Numbered from the stretch's first letter, positions 18,086-27,553 are shown. The stretch is 64,000 bases of DNA from Helicobacter aurati (GCF_003364265.1 NZ_NXLW01000002.1:124001-188000), one strand, 5' to 3'. A program made the numbers and translations. The notes: generated by a model from the sequence alone, not told the origin.

Positions 18086-18937
18086 TTATTCTAAAAAATA
18101 TTTAGTCGTGCTTTTATGGAGATTTCTTTTACTAGTAGCGCGAGTAGAATAATCGATTCTACCCTTAGAAAAATCAATCAGATCTTGCACGGTTGCGACA
18201 TGATTTGGAAGACTCAACATGCAAATATTATAAACTTGCATTGCAGTAAAAGCATCGGCTAGTGCCCTATGGCTAATTAATGTATTAATCCCTAATGCCG
18301 TATTGAGATAAGATAGAGCATGTTTTTTTGATGGAATAACTCTGCGGCTAAGTTCGACGGTACATAATCTTGGATTAAAAAGAGGTGGAATACTATAATA
18401 CAACATACTATCTGAAAGAAAATAATAATCAAAAGTAACATTATGTGCTACAAAAACACAGTCAGATAAAAAAGCTCGAAAATCTCTAAGAGCCTTATCA
18501 ATATTTGTAGCATTTTCTAACATTTGTGCATTTATACCTGTTAATTGCGTAATTTCATCTGGTACAAAAGGACTATGTATCAAAGTCTCAAATATATCAC
18601 AAATCTTCCCATCTTGTGCAATAATAGCACCTATCTCAATAACCTGCCCATGCTCAATATTGGCGGAAGTCGTTTCAATATCTACAAAACAAAATCTTCC
18701 CTTACTTAAATCAACACTCTTAGTGTTCAAGCCAACATATTCTAAATCCGTAGAATCCTGTCTAAAAATTTCTCGTGTAAGCGGCGCGTGTAAGGCAAGA
18801 AGAATCTCAAAAAAACATTCATAAGATAATTCACGATACTCTGGAAAATATCCATGTATCAGATTGCAAAACTGCTCCAAAGGCAAGGGGATATGTGCTA
18901 AAGATTCAAAGTGTTGAATATAATCACAAGTTTTCAT
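18086..18937 (-). CDS. DnaQ-like 3'-5' exonuclease
   Basis: DEDDh exonuclease domain about residues 85-255: ExoI DIETTS, ExoII HNVTFDYYFLSD, and ExoIII HRALADA with the His/Asp pair. An N-terminal region of about 80 residues precedes it, and the C-terminal tail is basic (TRATSKRNLHKSTTKYFLE end). This is the DNA polymerase III epsilon type; whether it is the replicative proofreading subunit or a paralogue cannot be told. ATG 18937 (283 aa) is favoured over an upstream start at 19021, which would add a hydrophobic leader of doubtful reality and collide with the promoter region. Confidence 0.85.
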   Translation of the reverse strand: MKTCDYIQHFESLAHIPLPLEQFCNLIHGYFPEYRELSYECFFEILLALHAPLTREIFRQDSTDLEYVGLNTKSVDLSKGRFCFVDIETTSANIEHGQVIEIGAIIAQDGKICDIFETLIHSPFVPDEITQLTGINAQMLENATNIDKALRDFRAFLSDCVFVAHNVTFDYYFLSDSMLYYSIPPLFNPRLCTVELSRRVIPSKKHALSYLNTALGINTLISHRALADAFTAMQVYNICMLSLPNHVATVQDLIDFSKGRIDYSTRATSKRNLHKSTTKYFLE

Positions 18938-19034
18938 TGTATATTCCAAATAAATTGAATGATTATACAGCAAGATTAAGAATTTCCATAAATCCTCAAG
19001 ATCAAAACACCTAAAAATCAAAAGATAATTTTGC

Positions 19035-19040
19035 TATAAT
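19035..19040 (+). promoter_or_regulatory. -10 element (TATAAT) for the Psd-like gene
   Basis: TTTTGCTATAATTG lies 45 bases before ATG 19085, a good extended -10 in a short divergent gap. Confidence 0.5.
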
Positions 19041-19084
19041 TGACTTCATTAAATAAATTTTAGATTCTAAATCTGGGGATTCCT

Positions 19085-19705
19085 ATGCGTGTCATTGAGC
19101 CTGAAAGCAAACAAGGAACGTTACTATTAATCATTATAACTTTAGTTTTTTCCTACTTTGGTTGGTACATACTAGCTAGCATAAGTCTGTTGGTTTTGCT
19201 TTTTTGGTTATTGCTTTGTAGTTCTAAGATCATCATTCCTACCAACCCGCAGGGTATTATTTCACCAATTAATGGAAAGGTTACACAACTCAAACAAGAA
19301 AAAGATTCTATAACAATAGACATAGCAACAAAATGGAATGCACGAGTCTATGCTCCTAGTGATTTAAATGATATTACTCTATCACATACAAATGGATTCT
19401 ACTTTATCACTAACAACCCTACTGCAACCAAACTTAGTGCAAACGATAAACTAGAGGCGACTATTCTACTCGAACAGGACTATTGCTATCTTACAATGTA
19501 TCTTTTTCCACGTTGTTTTAAATTTTGCACTCTCCATACAAATGGTGATAAAGCGTTGTTTTTAGATAAAATCGGATTCCTCAATATAGGAAAAATCCGT
19601 ATAACCCTCAATGGGAAAAATTTACAGCCCTCTATAAAAGAAGGAGATAGCGTTAAGGCTGGGATTTCAACAATCATTACTAAACAACAATCTCAAGATA
19701 ATTAA
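19085..19705 (+). CDS. Membrane protein related to phosphatidylserine decarboxylase, probably non-processed
   Basis: Two N-terminal membrane helices (about 12-45) resemble the short (archaeal-type) Psd layout. The soluble part shows ISPINGKVTQL, comparable with the SPADGKV motif of Psd, and ends KEGDSVKAGISTII, comparable with the GDxVxAGE ending. The site where Psd has the autocatalytic Gly-Ser reads GFLNIGKIRI and lacks the serine, so self-cleavage and the pyruvoyl cofactor seem unlikely. The relationship is inferred from pattern and order, not from a search. Size 206 aa. The YejB-like permease follows 77 bases later. Confidence 0.6.
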   Translation: MRVIEPESKQGTLLLIIITLVFSYFGWYILASISLLVLLFWLLLCSSKIIIPTNPQGIISPINGKVTQLKQEKDSITIDIATKWNARVYAPSDLNDITLSHTNGFYFITNNPTATKLSANDKLEATILLEQDYCYLTMYLFPRCFKFCTLHTNGDKALFLDKIGFLNIGKIRITLNGKNLQPSIKEGDSVKAGISTIITKQQSQDN

Positions 19706-19782
19706 AATTATTCTGTTTTTCTATTACTCAATAACAATAAAAGTAATATTACCTAGCCTAAACATTACTAAGGATATTCACT

Positions 19783-20835
19783 GTGCTATTCTACATTTGC
19801 AAACGACTTCTACTGATTATCCCAACGTTATTTGGTATCATTGCGATTAATTTTTTTATCATTCAACTTGCCCCAGGCGGACCCATAGAACAAATAAGCG
19901 CAAAGTTTAGCAATACAACAGGGAATGAAAGCAATATTGGTAGCGTTCATCTTGCTAGTTATCAAGGTTCACGCGGACTAGATTCTGAACTTATAGAACA
20001 ACTACGTAAAGAATACGGATTCGATAAACCTCTTATGCAAAGATTTTGGCTTGTGGTAGAGAATTTTGTCAAACTGGATTTCGGCACAAGCTTTTATCGT
20101 GAGGCAAAAGTCATTGACATTATCAAAGAAAAAATGCCCACTTCCATTTCTCTTGGTGTTTTTAGTACAATTATTATTTATCTTATTAGCATTCCGCTAG
20201 GCATTGCAAAGGCTTGTAAGGACGGAACAAGCTTTGATACATTTACAAGTTCATTATTAGCGATAGGCTATGCTATCCCCTCTTTTCTCTTTGCTATTTT
20301 ATTAATTATGCTATTTTGTGGTGGCAGTTTTTGGGACATTCTACCGATGAAAGGGCTAGTTAGTGAAAACTTTGAAGAATTATCTTTTGCTGATAAGATT
20401 TTAGATTACTTACAACATCTTATTTTACCATTAGTGTGTATCTGTATAGGTGGATTTGCTAGCCTTACGTTGTTGGTGAAAAACTCATTCTTAGACGAAA
20501 TTAGCAAAACTTATGTTGTGCTTGCTATGGCAAAAGGCGCAAGCAATGCGTCTATTCTCTATGGGCATGTTTTTCGCAATGCCTGTTTGCTTTTAGTCTC
20601 TCTTTTCCCTGCAACATTTATTGGTATGTTTTTTAGCTCCAATCTTTTAATAGAAATCGTTTTTAGTCTGGACGGTTTAGGTTTATTGGGGTACGATAGT
20701 ATTATTTCGCGTGATTATCCTGTAATATTTGGTACGCTTTTTATTTTTACATTAATAGGGCTAATTGTCAACATTATCAGCGATATACTATATATGATAA
20801 TTGACCCTCGAATTACATTTGATAAAGCATATTAA
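19783..20835 (+). CDS. yejB: Peptide ABC transporter permease, YejB type
   Basis: Six-helix permease of a binding-protein-dependent importer. It is very close to E. coli YejB along its length: RLLLIIPTLFGIIAINFFII, then QLAPGGP, YGFDKPLMQRF, FDFGTSFYRE-like FGTSFYRE, KNSFLDEISKTYVV (EAA-type loop with AKGAS), and GLGLLGYDSIISRDYPVIFGT near the C-terminus. The start is GTG 19783 with AAGGA eight bases upstream. YejA, YejE and YejF are absent next to it, so this is an isolated permease subunit; partners must be elsewhere if it is functional. 350 aa is normal. Confidence 0.9.
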   Translation: MLFYICKRLLLIIPTLFGIIAINFFIIQLAPGGPIEQISAKFSNTTGNESNIGSVHLASYQGSRGLDSELIEQLRKEYGFDKPLMQRFWLVVENFVKLDFGTSFYREAKVIDIIKEKMPTSISLGVFSTIIIYLISIPLGIAKACKDGTSFDTFTSSLLAIGYAIPSFLFAILLIMLFCGGSFWDILPMKGLVSENFEELSFADKILDYLQHLILPLVCICIGGFASLTLLVKNSFLDEISKTYVVLAMAKGASNASILYGHVFRNACLLLVSLFPATFIGMFFSSNLLIEIVFSLDGLGLLGYDSIISRDYPVIFGTLFIFTLIGLIVNIISDILYMIIDPRITFDKAY

Positions 20836-20885
20836 TAAAGTTTCACTACAATATCAGCCACTCCCTTAGCTGTCCAGAGAAGATA

Positions 20886-21344
20886 ATGAATAAAAAAACT
20901 TTAACACAAGACAATCACAACTCACAGTCATCGATGTATTTATCACACATACAGAAAGATGGATTTAATTTTACTTTCAATCCTAACAAATGTTTAGAAT
21001 GTGGCGGTAAGTGCTGTTATGGTGAAAGTGGTTATATATTCCTAAGTATTGACGAAATGATGGCAATAGCACAATTCTTGAATATTCCTTTTGAAGATAT
21101 GTGCCTACAATATATCAAAAAAATAGGCTACCGTTTTTCTTTAATAGAAAAGGCATGCAAAGATACAAAAATGGGAATGAGCTGTATATTTTTTAATGAG
21201 GATTCAATGCAATGCAATATCTATCCTGTACGTCCCAAACAATGTCAAAGCTTTCCATTTTGGAATATGTATAAGGAACATCACAGCAACAAAAAAGAAA
21301 ACCAACAAGAACTCGTCAAAAGATGTATTGGCGTTATTCTATGA
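20886..21344 (+). CDS. YkgJ-family cysteine-cluster protein
   Basis: Small (152 aa) cytoplasmic protein with the zinc/iron-chelating pattern of the YkgJ family (PF03692): CLECGGKCC near residue 38, then ...MSCIFFNEDSMQCNIYPVRPKQCQSFPFW with three more Cys. The family function is not established; metal or cluster binding is inferred from the Cys arrangement. It lies 50 bases after yejB and 33 bases before the TPR gene on the same strand. Confidence 0.86.
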   Translation: MNKKTLTQDNHNSQSSMYLSHIQKDGFNFTFNPNKCLECGGKCCYGESGYIFLSIDEMMAIAQFLNIPFEDMCLQYIKKIGYRFSLIEKACKDTKMGMSCIFFNEDSMQCNIYPVRPKQCQSFPFWNMYKEHHSNKKENQQELVKRCIGVIL

Positions 21345-21377
21345 AAGGATTCTCGCACAAACCCTTAAAGGATTCTT

Positions 21378-22730
21378 ATGTACACAAATAACCTTTCCAC
21401 AAATAACTCCTCTTGGCTACCAGCAACCTGCCTATTAATTATATTCCTTGCACTAAGCAATCAAACTATATGCGCGCAAACAACAACCAATAATAAAATA
21501 GCGCAAGATAGCGCGATGATTAAAGCGGCAGATTTATGGATAAATGGTCAATATGTAGAAGCGAAAAAAATCTATGCAGAGCTTTTTGCAGAAACAAAAG
21601 ATTTACATTTCCTAAAACAAATGGCTTTAATACAAAATGAAGCAGGAAACTTTGAGAATGCTCTACATCTTGCAATGCAATACCAAGCCCAAAGTCATGA
21701 CACAGATGATGTTGACATTAATGCTATCATTGCTGAAGGACACATACGCAAAGGAGAATACAATCTGGCTGCTATATTGCTAGAAAAAATCATCACAACA
21801 AACCCCAATATTCAATTTCATTATATTTTAGGTAATTTATATTTACAAGAACAGCAATTTGATAAGGCATTACAACATTTTCTAATAGTTTATAACGATG
21901 CTATGAGTAGCGGGAGCAAAATAAAACAAGAAGTACTCTACCAAATTGTTACTATTTATTTTAACAAACAAGAAATACAAAAGGCATTACACTATCTCAA
22001 CAATTTTATTGCAGGCAACGAATCTCTTACAAACCTACAAAATTTCATCGCTCTGTATACAAAGATAAATCAAATCGATGCATTGCAAGATAGCCTAACG
22101 AAAAGATTCATAAATTCCCAAAATATAGACAACGCTAGATTGCTTGTTAGTTTCCTAGTGCAATTCCAAAAATACCAAGAAGCCATTCTATTTTTACAGA
22201 AAAATCAAATGATTTTAGGACAAGATGCCAAAGAAATGCTTATGCAAGTATATTCGGCTAACAATCAATTTCAAGAAGCCTTTATTATTGCAAAAGAATT
22301 ATATGAAGATACCAAGATAAAGAGTTTCTTAGGCTTAAGTGCCGTCTATCAATATGAAACCTTAGAATCTAAAAACCAACACACATTGACTCCTATTATC
22401 AAATCTCTCAAAGAAGTAATTACCTATCGCAATAAAAAGCTGGCGGGCAATAATCAAAAACCAAATAAAGAAGACGCATTTTTTTACAACTTCTTAGGTT
22501 ATCTCTTGATTGATTATGATATTGATTTACACACGGGAATGCAATATGTAAGCCTTGCTGTATCCATTGAACCAGATTCAAGCGAATATTTAGATAGTCT
22601 TGCTTGGGGATTCTATAAAAGTGGAGATTGTCAAAAGGCACGCGAAACTTTCAATCTCATTACGGAAACTCAAATACAAAATATAGAAGAACTCCAAAAG
22701 CATAGAGAAATAATTTTTCAATGCAAATAA
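21378..22730 (+). CDS. Exported tetratricopeptide-repeat protein
   Basis: A hydrophobic segment at about 13-33 ends in a likely signal-peptidase site (TICAQ). The rest (about 415 aa) is built of helical pairs with TPR spacing, e.g. AADLWINGQYVEAKKIYAEL, IAEGHIRKGEYNLAAILLEK, LGNLYLQEQQFDKALQHFL and LAWGFYKSGDCQKARETF. It probably acts as a periplasmic scaffold. The YkgJ/TPR order resembles H. pylori gene neighbourhoods of unknown function. The start at ATG 21378 has AAAGG upstream. Confidence 0.85.
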   Translation: MYTNNLSTNNSSWLPATCLLIIFLALSNQTICAQTTTNNKIAQDSAMIKAADLWINGQYVEAKKIYAELFAETKDLHFLKQMALIQNEAGNFENALHLAMQYQAQSHDTDDVDINAIIAEGHIRKGEYNLAAILLEKIITTNPNIQFHYILGNLYLQEQQFDKALQHFLIVYNDAMSSGSKIKQEVLYQIVTIYFNKQEIQKALHYLNNFIAGNESLTNLQNFIALYTKINQIDALQDSLTKRFINSQNIDNARLLVSFLVQFQKYQEAILFLQKNQMILGQDAKEMLMQVYSANNQFQEAFIIAKELYEDTKIKSFLGLSAVYQYETLESKNQHTLTPIIKSLKEVITYRNKKLAGNNQKPNKEDAFFYNFLGYLLIDYDIDLHTGMQYVSLAVSIEPDSSEYLDSLAWGFYKSGDCQKARETFNLITETQIQNIEELQKHREIIFQCK

Positions 22731-22746
22731 CAAAATGGAGAATGAT

Positions 22747-23925
22747 ATGCCTACCAAATCTCCTTATAACATAGTGATTGCACTCGACTCGTTTAAAGGT
22801 TCGCTAGATTCACTACAAGCCTGTAAGGCATTGCATAAAGGATTGCAACATGCCTTTATAAAACAAAATACCCCCCTTCATTGCACTATTTTGCCTATAA
22901 GCGATGGTGGTGATGGCTTACTTACTGCATTGATTAGTGCATTTTACTCACAAAATAGAGACAATCCTCACACATTGCAAGAAGTTCTTGTTACAGGACC
23001 TTATGGAGAAAAAATTCAAGCACAATACCTCCTCCATAACGATGAGGCAATTTTAGAAATGGCTCAAAGCACAGGGCTAACACTCACTCCTCCGCATAAA
23101 AGACGTGCAATCCATGCTTCAAGCTATGGATTGGGCGAAATGATGTTAGATGCATACACAAAGGGAGCAAAAAAAATCATTTTGGGCGTAGGAGGTAGTG
23201 CCACAAATGATGGCGGTGCGGGATGCTTGCAAGCACTTGGTATAGAATTTTATGATAATCAAGGGAGAATACTCGCACAAAGCATAAGCCCAAAAGACTT
23301 CAATAGCATTAAAAAAATTTCTGGCGTGATAAAACCTAACGATTTGCAAATAGAGATTCTATGCGATGTAGAAAATACCTTGCTAGGAAGCAATGGCGCA
23401 ACCTATATCTATGGAACGCAAAAGGGAATACTTCAAGGGGATTTAGAATTCTTAGAATCACAACTCACTTATTTTGCAGATGTGATTGAAGCACACACAG
23501 GAAAAAAGTTACGTCATATTCCTAAAAGTGGTGCAGCTGGGGGGATAGTTTTTGGACTTTCCTCCTTTTGCTCAACAACGATACAAAATGGCGCCAAACG
23601 TGTCTTAGAGCTAATTAGGGCAGATGAAATAATACAAAATGCGGATTTAGTTATCACAGGGGAGGGTTGCCTTGATAAACAAAGCAGCTTTGGAAAAGCT
23701 CCTATTGGAATAGCACAAAAAGCCTTTGAACTAGGCACAAATGTCATTGGCGTAGCTGGGACACTTGGAAAGGGTTATTTAGAATTGCACAAGCATCATT
23801 TGCAAGCGATGTTTTCTATTGTTAATGCTCCTATGTCATTGCAAGAAGCTATGGAAAATGGCGAAGAGCTTTTGAAAAATTTCGGTCAGCAACTTGGCGG
23901 AATCTTGCTATTGCAGAATCAGTAA
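22747..23925 (+). CDS. Glycerate kinase (GarK/GlxK family)
   Basis: Phosphorylates D-glycerate (to 2- or 3-phosphoglycerate). Family signatures: IALDSFKGSLDSLQACKALHKG at the start gives the FKGSL motif, then ISDGGDGLLTAL, then ILGVGGSATNDGGAGCLQALG. The C-terminal half has TGEGCLDKQSSFGKAPIGIA. Length 392 aa is typical. ATG 22747 is chosen over ATG 22735 because GGAG at 22737-22740 then lies six bases upstream. It ends the small plus-strand cluster that begins with yejB. Confidence 0.93.
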   Translation: MPTKSPYNIVIALDSFKGSLDSLQACKALHKGLQHAFIKQNTPLHCTILPISDGGDGLLTALISAFYSQNRDNPHTLQEVLVTGPYGEKIQAQYLLHNDEAILEMAQSTGLTLTPPHKRRAIHASSYGLGEMMLDAYTKGAKKIILGVGGSATNDGGAGCLQALGIEFYDNQGRILAQSISPKDFNSIKKISGVIKPNDLQIEILCDVENTLLGSNGATYIYGTQKGILQGDLEFLESQLTYFADVIEAHTGKKLRHIPKSGAAGGIVFGLSSFCSTTIQNGAKRVLELIRADEIIQNADLVITGEGCLDKQSSFGKAPIGIAQKAFELGTNVIGVAGTLGKGYLELHKHHLQAMFSIVNAPMSLQEAMENGEELLKNFGQQLGGILLLQNQ

Positions 23926-24132
23926 CTTCCAATGATTCTATCAAATAATGAATTTATGTGATACAAACAAGATTCTATAATTTCTCCACAAATAGCCTAT
24001 ATTATGCGTAATCAAACATCAACGAACCAAGGGGTAAAAATAGCAACGTTTAATTTCTCCATTAAACCATACAGCAAGGATACAAAATGCCTTTATAGCT
24101 TAAATATAACTTAAATATATACTCTTTGCAGT

Positions 24133-25013
24133 CTATATCCAATCAAGAAAAATATTGTTTGCTCCACATTGCTTAATAGAATCTCTTAATTTTTTTATTT
24201 TAGAATCACTATCCATAAAAAATCTTTCATGAGTTTCGCAAGCAATGAAATCAATATGTTTGTAAAGCTGCTTTTGCAATAGAGATTCTATAATTTCAAA
24301 TTCCGCACCCTCAACATCTAGTTTAAGAAAATAGATTCTCTGATACTTTGGCAAAATTTGTTGCTCAATAATCTCGCTTAAATCTACCACTTGCACGCAA
24401 AAGGTCTTTTGAGTAGAATCAACACTTTCTACAATGCGATTCCCCTGTGATAAAATCCCGCCGCAATCCATCAAAAATTCAGTTGTATAATAGCGATTAG
24501 AGACAGCAGCTTGATTGAGAATAACATGCGGATTATCATTGTATTTGGATTTTAAAATATTATAAAGGTAAATGTTTGGTTCAAAAGCGTAGGAAATTCC
24601 ACCACAAAACAAGATAATATCAGTAATTAGCCCCGCGTGTGTGCCGCAATCAATACAAATTGGTAAATTATTGTCGGTATTTTCACTTGTTGTATGAATA
24701 TTCTTCATACCTGTGGAATACGAAGTACTAGGCTTGCCCCCCCCCCCCCGTCATTAATCAAATTACTTACACTGTCAATATTAACATTGCCTCTAGTGGC
24801 AGAAAACATTCTGTAAAAAATATGACGATGTTGCACAGGAACATGCGCATTCGCAAGCATGAGTTCAAGCCTACCTAATCCATTATTATCGCAGATTTCA
24901 TTTACAACGCAAGCTAACTTAGATTCTACCCTTGCTAATGAATCTCTTAATTCACGAATATGTTTGCGTCTAGCAGGCATAGAATCACGCAATTTTTTAA
25001 ATATATTGCCCAT
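24133..25013 (-). CDS. FkbM-family methyltransferase, split by a G13 tract (phase-variable, OFF phase here)
   Basis: Frame 1 begins at ATG 25013 (MGNIFKKLRDSMPARRK) and stops in 24705-24707 shortly after 13 G (plus-strand C 24737-24749). Frame 2 carries the methyltransferase: ICIDCGTHAGLITD (SAM motif I), YAFEPNIYLYNIL, and YFLKLDVEGAEFEIIES. Counting codons, 14 G or 11 G would fuse ...NDGGGGG to KPSTSYSTGMKN and give about 293 aa; 13 G gives a stop. Frame 2 also has its own ATG 24708 overlapping the frame-1 stop, so low translation by coupling is possible. FkbM enzymes O-methylate sugars or small molecules; the substrate is unknown. luxS lies upstream. Confidence 0.88.
24737..24749. repeat. 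Homopolymer C13 (G13 in the methyltransferase coding strand)
   Basis: Thirteen C in a row in otherwise AT-rich sequence. It lies inside the FkbM gene; gain of one base restores the frame. Poly-G/C tracts of this length are hallmark phase-variation switches in Helicobacter and Campylobacter. Confidence 0.92.
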
Positions 25014-25069
25014 TACTTCTCCTTAATCATACAATCAAAATTTCAATAACTTCTTTATAATTAAGGCTT

Positions 25070-25570
25070 TTAAGACTGAAACTCTTTGAGCAATAATTTC
25101 TGCGTGTCCATAATGCCTATACCTTTATCTAACATATCTTGCGCAATTTTTTGTGCTTTATCAAGAGAGTGCATAGCAGCAGTGCCACATTGGTAAATAT
25201 TGAGTTCTGGAATCTGCTCTTTGCTTGTCAAGCGTAAAATATCACGCATACTCGCTTCCCAAGCATTTTTTACTTGATATTCACAAGGATTCCCGATCAC
25301 ACTCATATAAAACCCCGTACGACAACCCATAGGTGAAATATCAATAATTTCCGTCCTCGAATCATTAAGATGTTCACGCATAAACCCAGCAAAAAGATGT
25401 TCCATTGTATGGATTCCTTCCTCATCTAAAATCTCAATATTGGGTCTGCAAAAGCGTAAATCATAGACGCTAATCTTATCCCCGCATGGTGTTTGCATAA
25501 TCTTTGCAAGCCGCACTGCTGGCGCAGGCATAATAGTGTGATCAACCTTAAAACTATCAAGTAGTGGCAT
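25070..25570 (-). CDS. luxS: S-ribosylhomocysteine lyase LuxS
   Basis: Converts S-ribosylhomocysteine to homocysteine and DPD, the AI-2 precursor, in SAM recycling. The metal-binding [10 protein letters not shown] and the following [12 protein letters not shown] carry the conserved His/His/Glu and Cys; the third metal ligand is expected in the [18 protein letters not shown] block (Cys). Length 166 aa is slightly longer than many LuxS (about 155). GAGGAG stands before the ATG. It is divergent from the lipoprotein gene at 25823. Confidence 0.97.
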   Translation of the reverse strand: MPLLDSFKVDHTIMPAPAVRLAKIMQTPCGDKISVYDLRFCRPNIEILDEEGIHTMEHLFAGFMREHLNDSRTEIIDISPMGCRTGFYMSVIGNPCEYQVKNAWEASMRDILRLTSKEQIPELNIYQCGTAAMHSLDKAQKIAQDMLDKGIGIMDTQKLLLKEFQS

Positions 25571-25744
25571 AACAACTCCTCTTTATTTATATAGAAAATT
25601 AAAATATATTATATCGAATTTATAACCACAATCCTATGCCATTTATCTAAGGAATAACACACGCAAATCCGACAAATATGCTACTTTAAGTAACAACTAC
25701 AATCTATAAAAACAAAAATATGCAAATGAAACATAAATTGTTAG

Positions 25745-25759
25745 TTTTTTTTTTTTTTT
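25745..25759. repeat. Homopolymer T tract (about 15 T) in the luxS/lipoprotein intergenic region
   Basis: A run of about fifteen T starts 78 bases before the lipoprotein ATG and lies about 175 bases before the luxS ATG. This is the distance at which T tracts in some Helicobacter promoters tune expression by changing spacing. No reading frame crosses it. Confidence 0.85.
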
Positions 25760-25822
25760 AGAATTTTGATTAATTAGGTATTTGCATAGCAAGTACTTAA
25801 ATTCACTCTAATAGGAGAAATT

Positions 25823-26149
25823 ATGAAATTTTGGTTTTTTACATTATCTACTTCTATCGCATTGGCTTCTGTATTTAGTGGATGCTCTAAAATAGCTGCT
25901 ACAAAAATGGAAAAGAATGTGCAATATGTTATGCAATTTAATAGCAATGACTTTATTATCGGCAATATAATCAGTTCGGAAATGCCCTACTCTAACAATC
26001 CTAACATAGAGGCATTACTACTCAATCAAGCCATCAAAGAGCATAAATGCGATACAATCCTGCTGCCACGTTATGAAGTGATTAAAAAGACACTAGGTAA
26101 AGATATTATCAGAATCACTGGTAGAGCAGCGACATTCAAAACAAAATGA
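25823..26149 (+). CDS. Small putative lipoprotein
   Basis: MKFWFF start, hydrophobic segment and lipobox VFSGC with the lipidated Cys at residue 21. The mature part is about 88 aa and shows LLNQAIKEHKCDTILLPRYEVI with a short C-terminal beta-like end (IIRITGRAATFK). The family is not recognised. A strong AGGAG precedes ATG 25823. The upstream T tract may make its level variable. About 170 bases without features separate it from the GDP-fucose synthase. Confidence 0.78.
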   Translation: MKFWFFTLSTSIALASVFSGCSKIAATKMEKNVQYVMQFNSNDFIIGNIISSEMPYSNNPNIEALLLNQAIKEHKCDTILLPRYEVIKKTLGKDIIRITGRAATFKTK

Positions 26150-26318
26150 GAGAATAATCTTTCTTTAGGATTGTTGGAGGTTGTTTGCATTTTCATATTG
26201 TAGCATTCAGTTAATGCGCTACAAATTCTGAATAGCCTCAAAATCTCTCAAAAAGTTCGATAAAAAGGCTATTCTTATAATCCTCTCATAAACTTTAACA
26301 ATAAATCAAGTAAATCTC

Positions 26319-27434
26319 TTAACAAATAGGGAATCTTCTACAATAATCCTCATACATCTGTTTTAAACCATCTTCAAGGGAAACTTGCGGTATAAATCCC
26401 AAGCTTTCAAGCATACTTGAATCCATAAGTTTCTGCATGGTACCATCGGGCTTGCTTGAATCATACAAAATCTCTCCTTCAAATCCCACAATACGTTTGA
26501 TTAATTCTGCAAGTTCTTGGATACTCACATCACTGCCATAGCCCACATTAATATGCGTATTTCTTATCTCTGAATCTGCCACATTAAGCTTTTTAAGAGA
26601 TAAAATATCAGCAAAATCCACATGCTGCATAATATGGATACTCGCATTAGCCATATCACTACTATGTAGAAATTCTCTTCGAGGCTTACCACTTCCCCAT
26701 ACTCCTACAGCTTTGTCGCTAATTAACAATGTATCAAGGATATTTTGCGCTTCTTTAGCAGTTTGCGCGCAGTCTCGTCGCACATCTTGCAAAGCCGCTT
26801 GTGTATTGCCTTGCGATAAAAGTTTTGCCAAGTGCATTTTTCGTATAAGTGCTGGAATCACATGCGAATGAAAAAGATTGAAATTGTCATTGCTACCGTA
26901 AAGATTAGTAGGCATCAGACAAAGAAAGTTTGTTCCATACTGTAAATTAAAGCTTTCACACATTTTCATGCCTGCAATTTTTGCGATAGCATACGGTTCA
27001 TTAGTGTATTCTAACGGACTTGTCAAAAGATAATCTTCTTTGATAGGTTGCCTAGTCTCTTTAGGATAAATACAAGAACTTCCTAAAAATATAAGCTTTT
27101 TTACTTGATACTTATATGCACTAAAAATAACATTATTTTGAATGGCTAGATTCTGATAAATAAAATCCGCACGATAAGTAGTATTTGCAAGAATGCCACC
27201 AACTTTAGCAGCCGCCAAAAAGACGAACTCTGGTTGGTGTAATGCAAAAAAATTCTCTACACAGACTAAATTACTCAAATCTAATTCATCTTTTGTGTGC
27301 GTAAGAATATTTTGGAATCCTTGCTCATGTAATGATTTAACAATCGCATTCCCTACCAATCCTTTGTGCCCAGCCACAAAAATCTTAGAATCTTTTTGGA
27401 GATTAGAATGTCGCTGTTTTATTTGTGATGTCAT
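26319..27434 (-). CDS. fcl: GDP-L-fucose synthase (epimerase/reductase)
   Basis: Converts GDP-4-keto-6-deoxymannose to GDP-L-fucose, the donor for fucosylated surface glycans. It has the SDR Rossmann motif VAGHKGLVGNAIV, the active-site region FLGSSCIYPK and the YAIAKIAG Tyr/Lys pair, and the family block EPYAIAK...NLYGSNDNF with HVIPALIRK. About 371 aa from ATG 27434 (AAAGG upstream) is longer than E. coli Fcl (about 320), owing to a short N-terminal tail and an inserted stretch after LIRKMH. No gmd partner is adjacent; the mannose dehydratase would have to be elsewhere. Confidence 0.93.
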   Translation of the reverse strand: MTSQIKQRHSNLQKDSKIFVAGHKGLVGNAIVKSLHEQGFQNILTHTKDELDLSNLVCVENFFALHQPEFVFLAAAKVGGILANTTYRADFIYQNLAIQNNVIFSAYKYQVKKLIFLGSSCIYPKETRQPIKEDYLLTSPLEYTNEPYAIAKIAGMKMCESFNLQYGTNFLCLMPTNLYGSNDNFNLFHSHVIPALIRKMHLAKLLSQGNTQAALQDVRRDCAQTAKEAQNILDTLLISDKAVGVWGSGKPRREFLHSSDMANASIHIMQHVDFADILSLKKLNVADSEIRNTHINVGYGSDVSIQELAELIKRIVGFEGEILYDSSKPDGTMQKLMDSSMLESLGFIPQVSLEDGLKQMYEDYCRRFPIC

Positions 27435-27553
27435 AAATATGCCTTTGTAATATAAATGTAATGATATGATATGTAAAATATATGGCTTGAATGATATTTC
27501 CATTGCCACGTGGTTTTAAGCGAAGCCGAACTCCTCGTTTTCTATAAGTATTG

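Noticed and set aside
17943-18152. 69-codon plus-strand frame after putP
   Set aside because: Overlaps the exonuclease gene and lacks any protein-like pattern; probably spurious.
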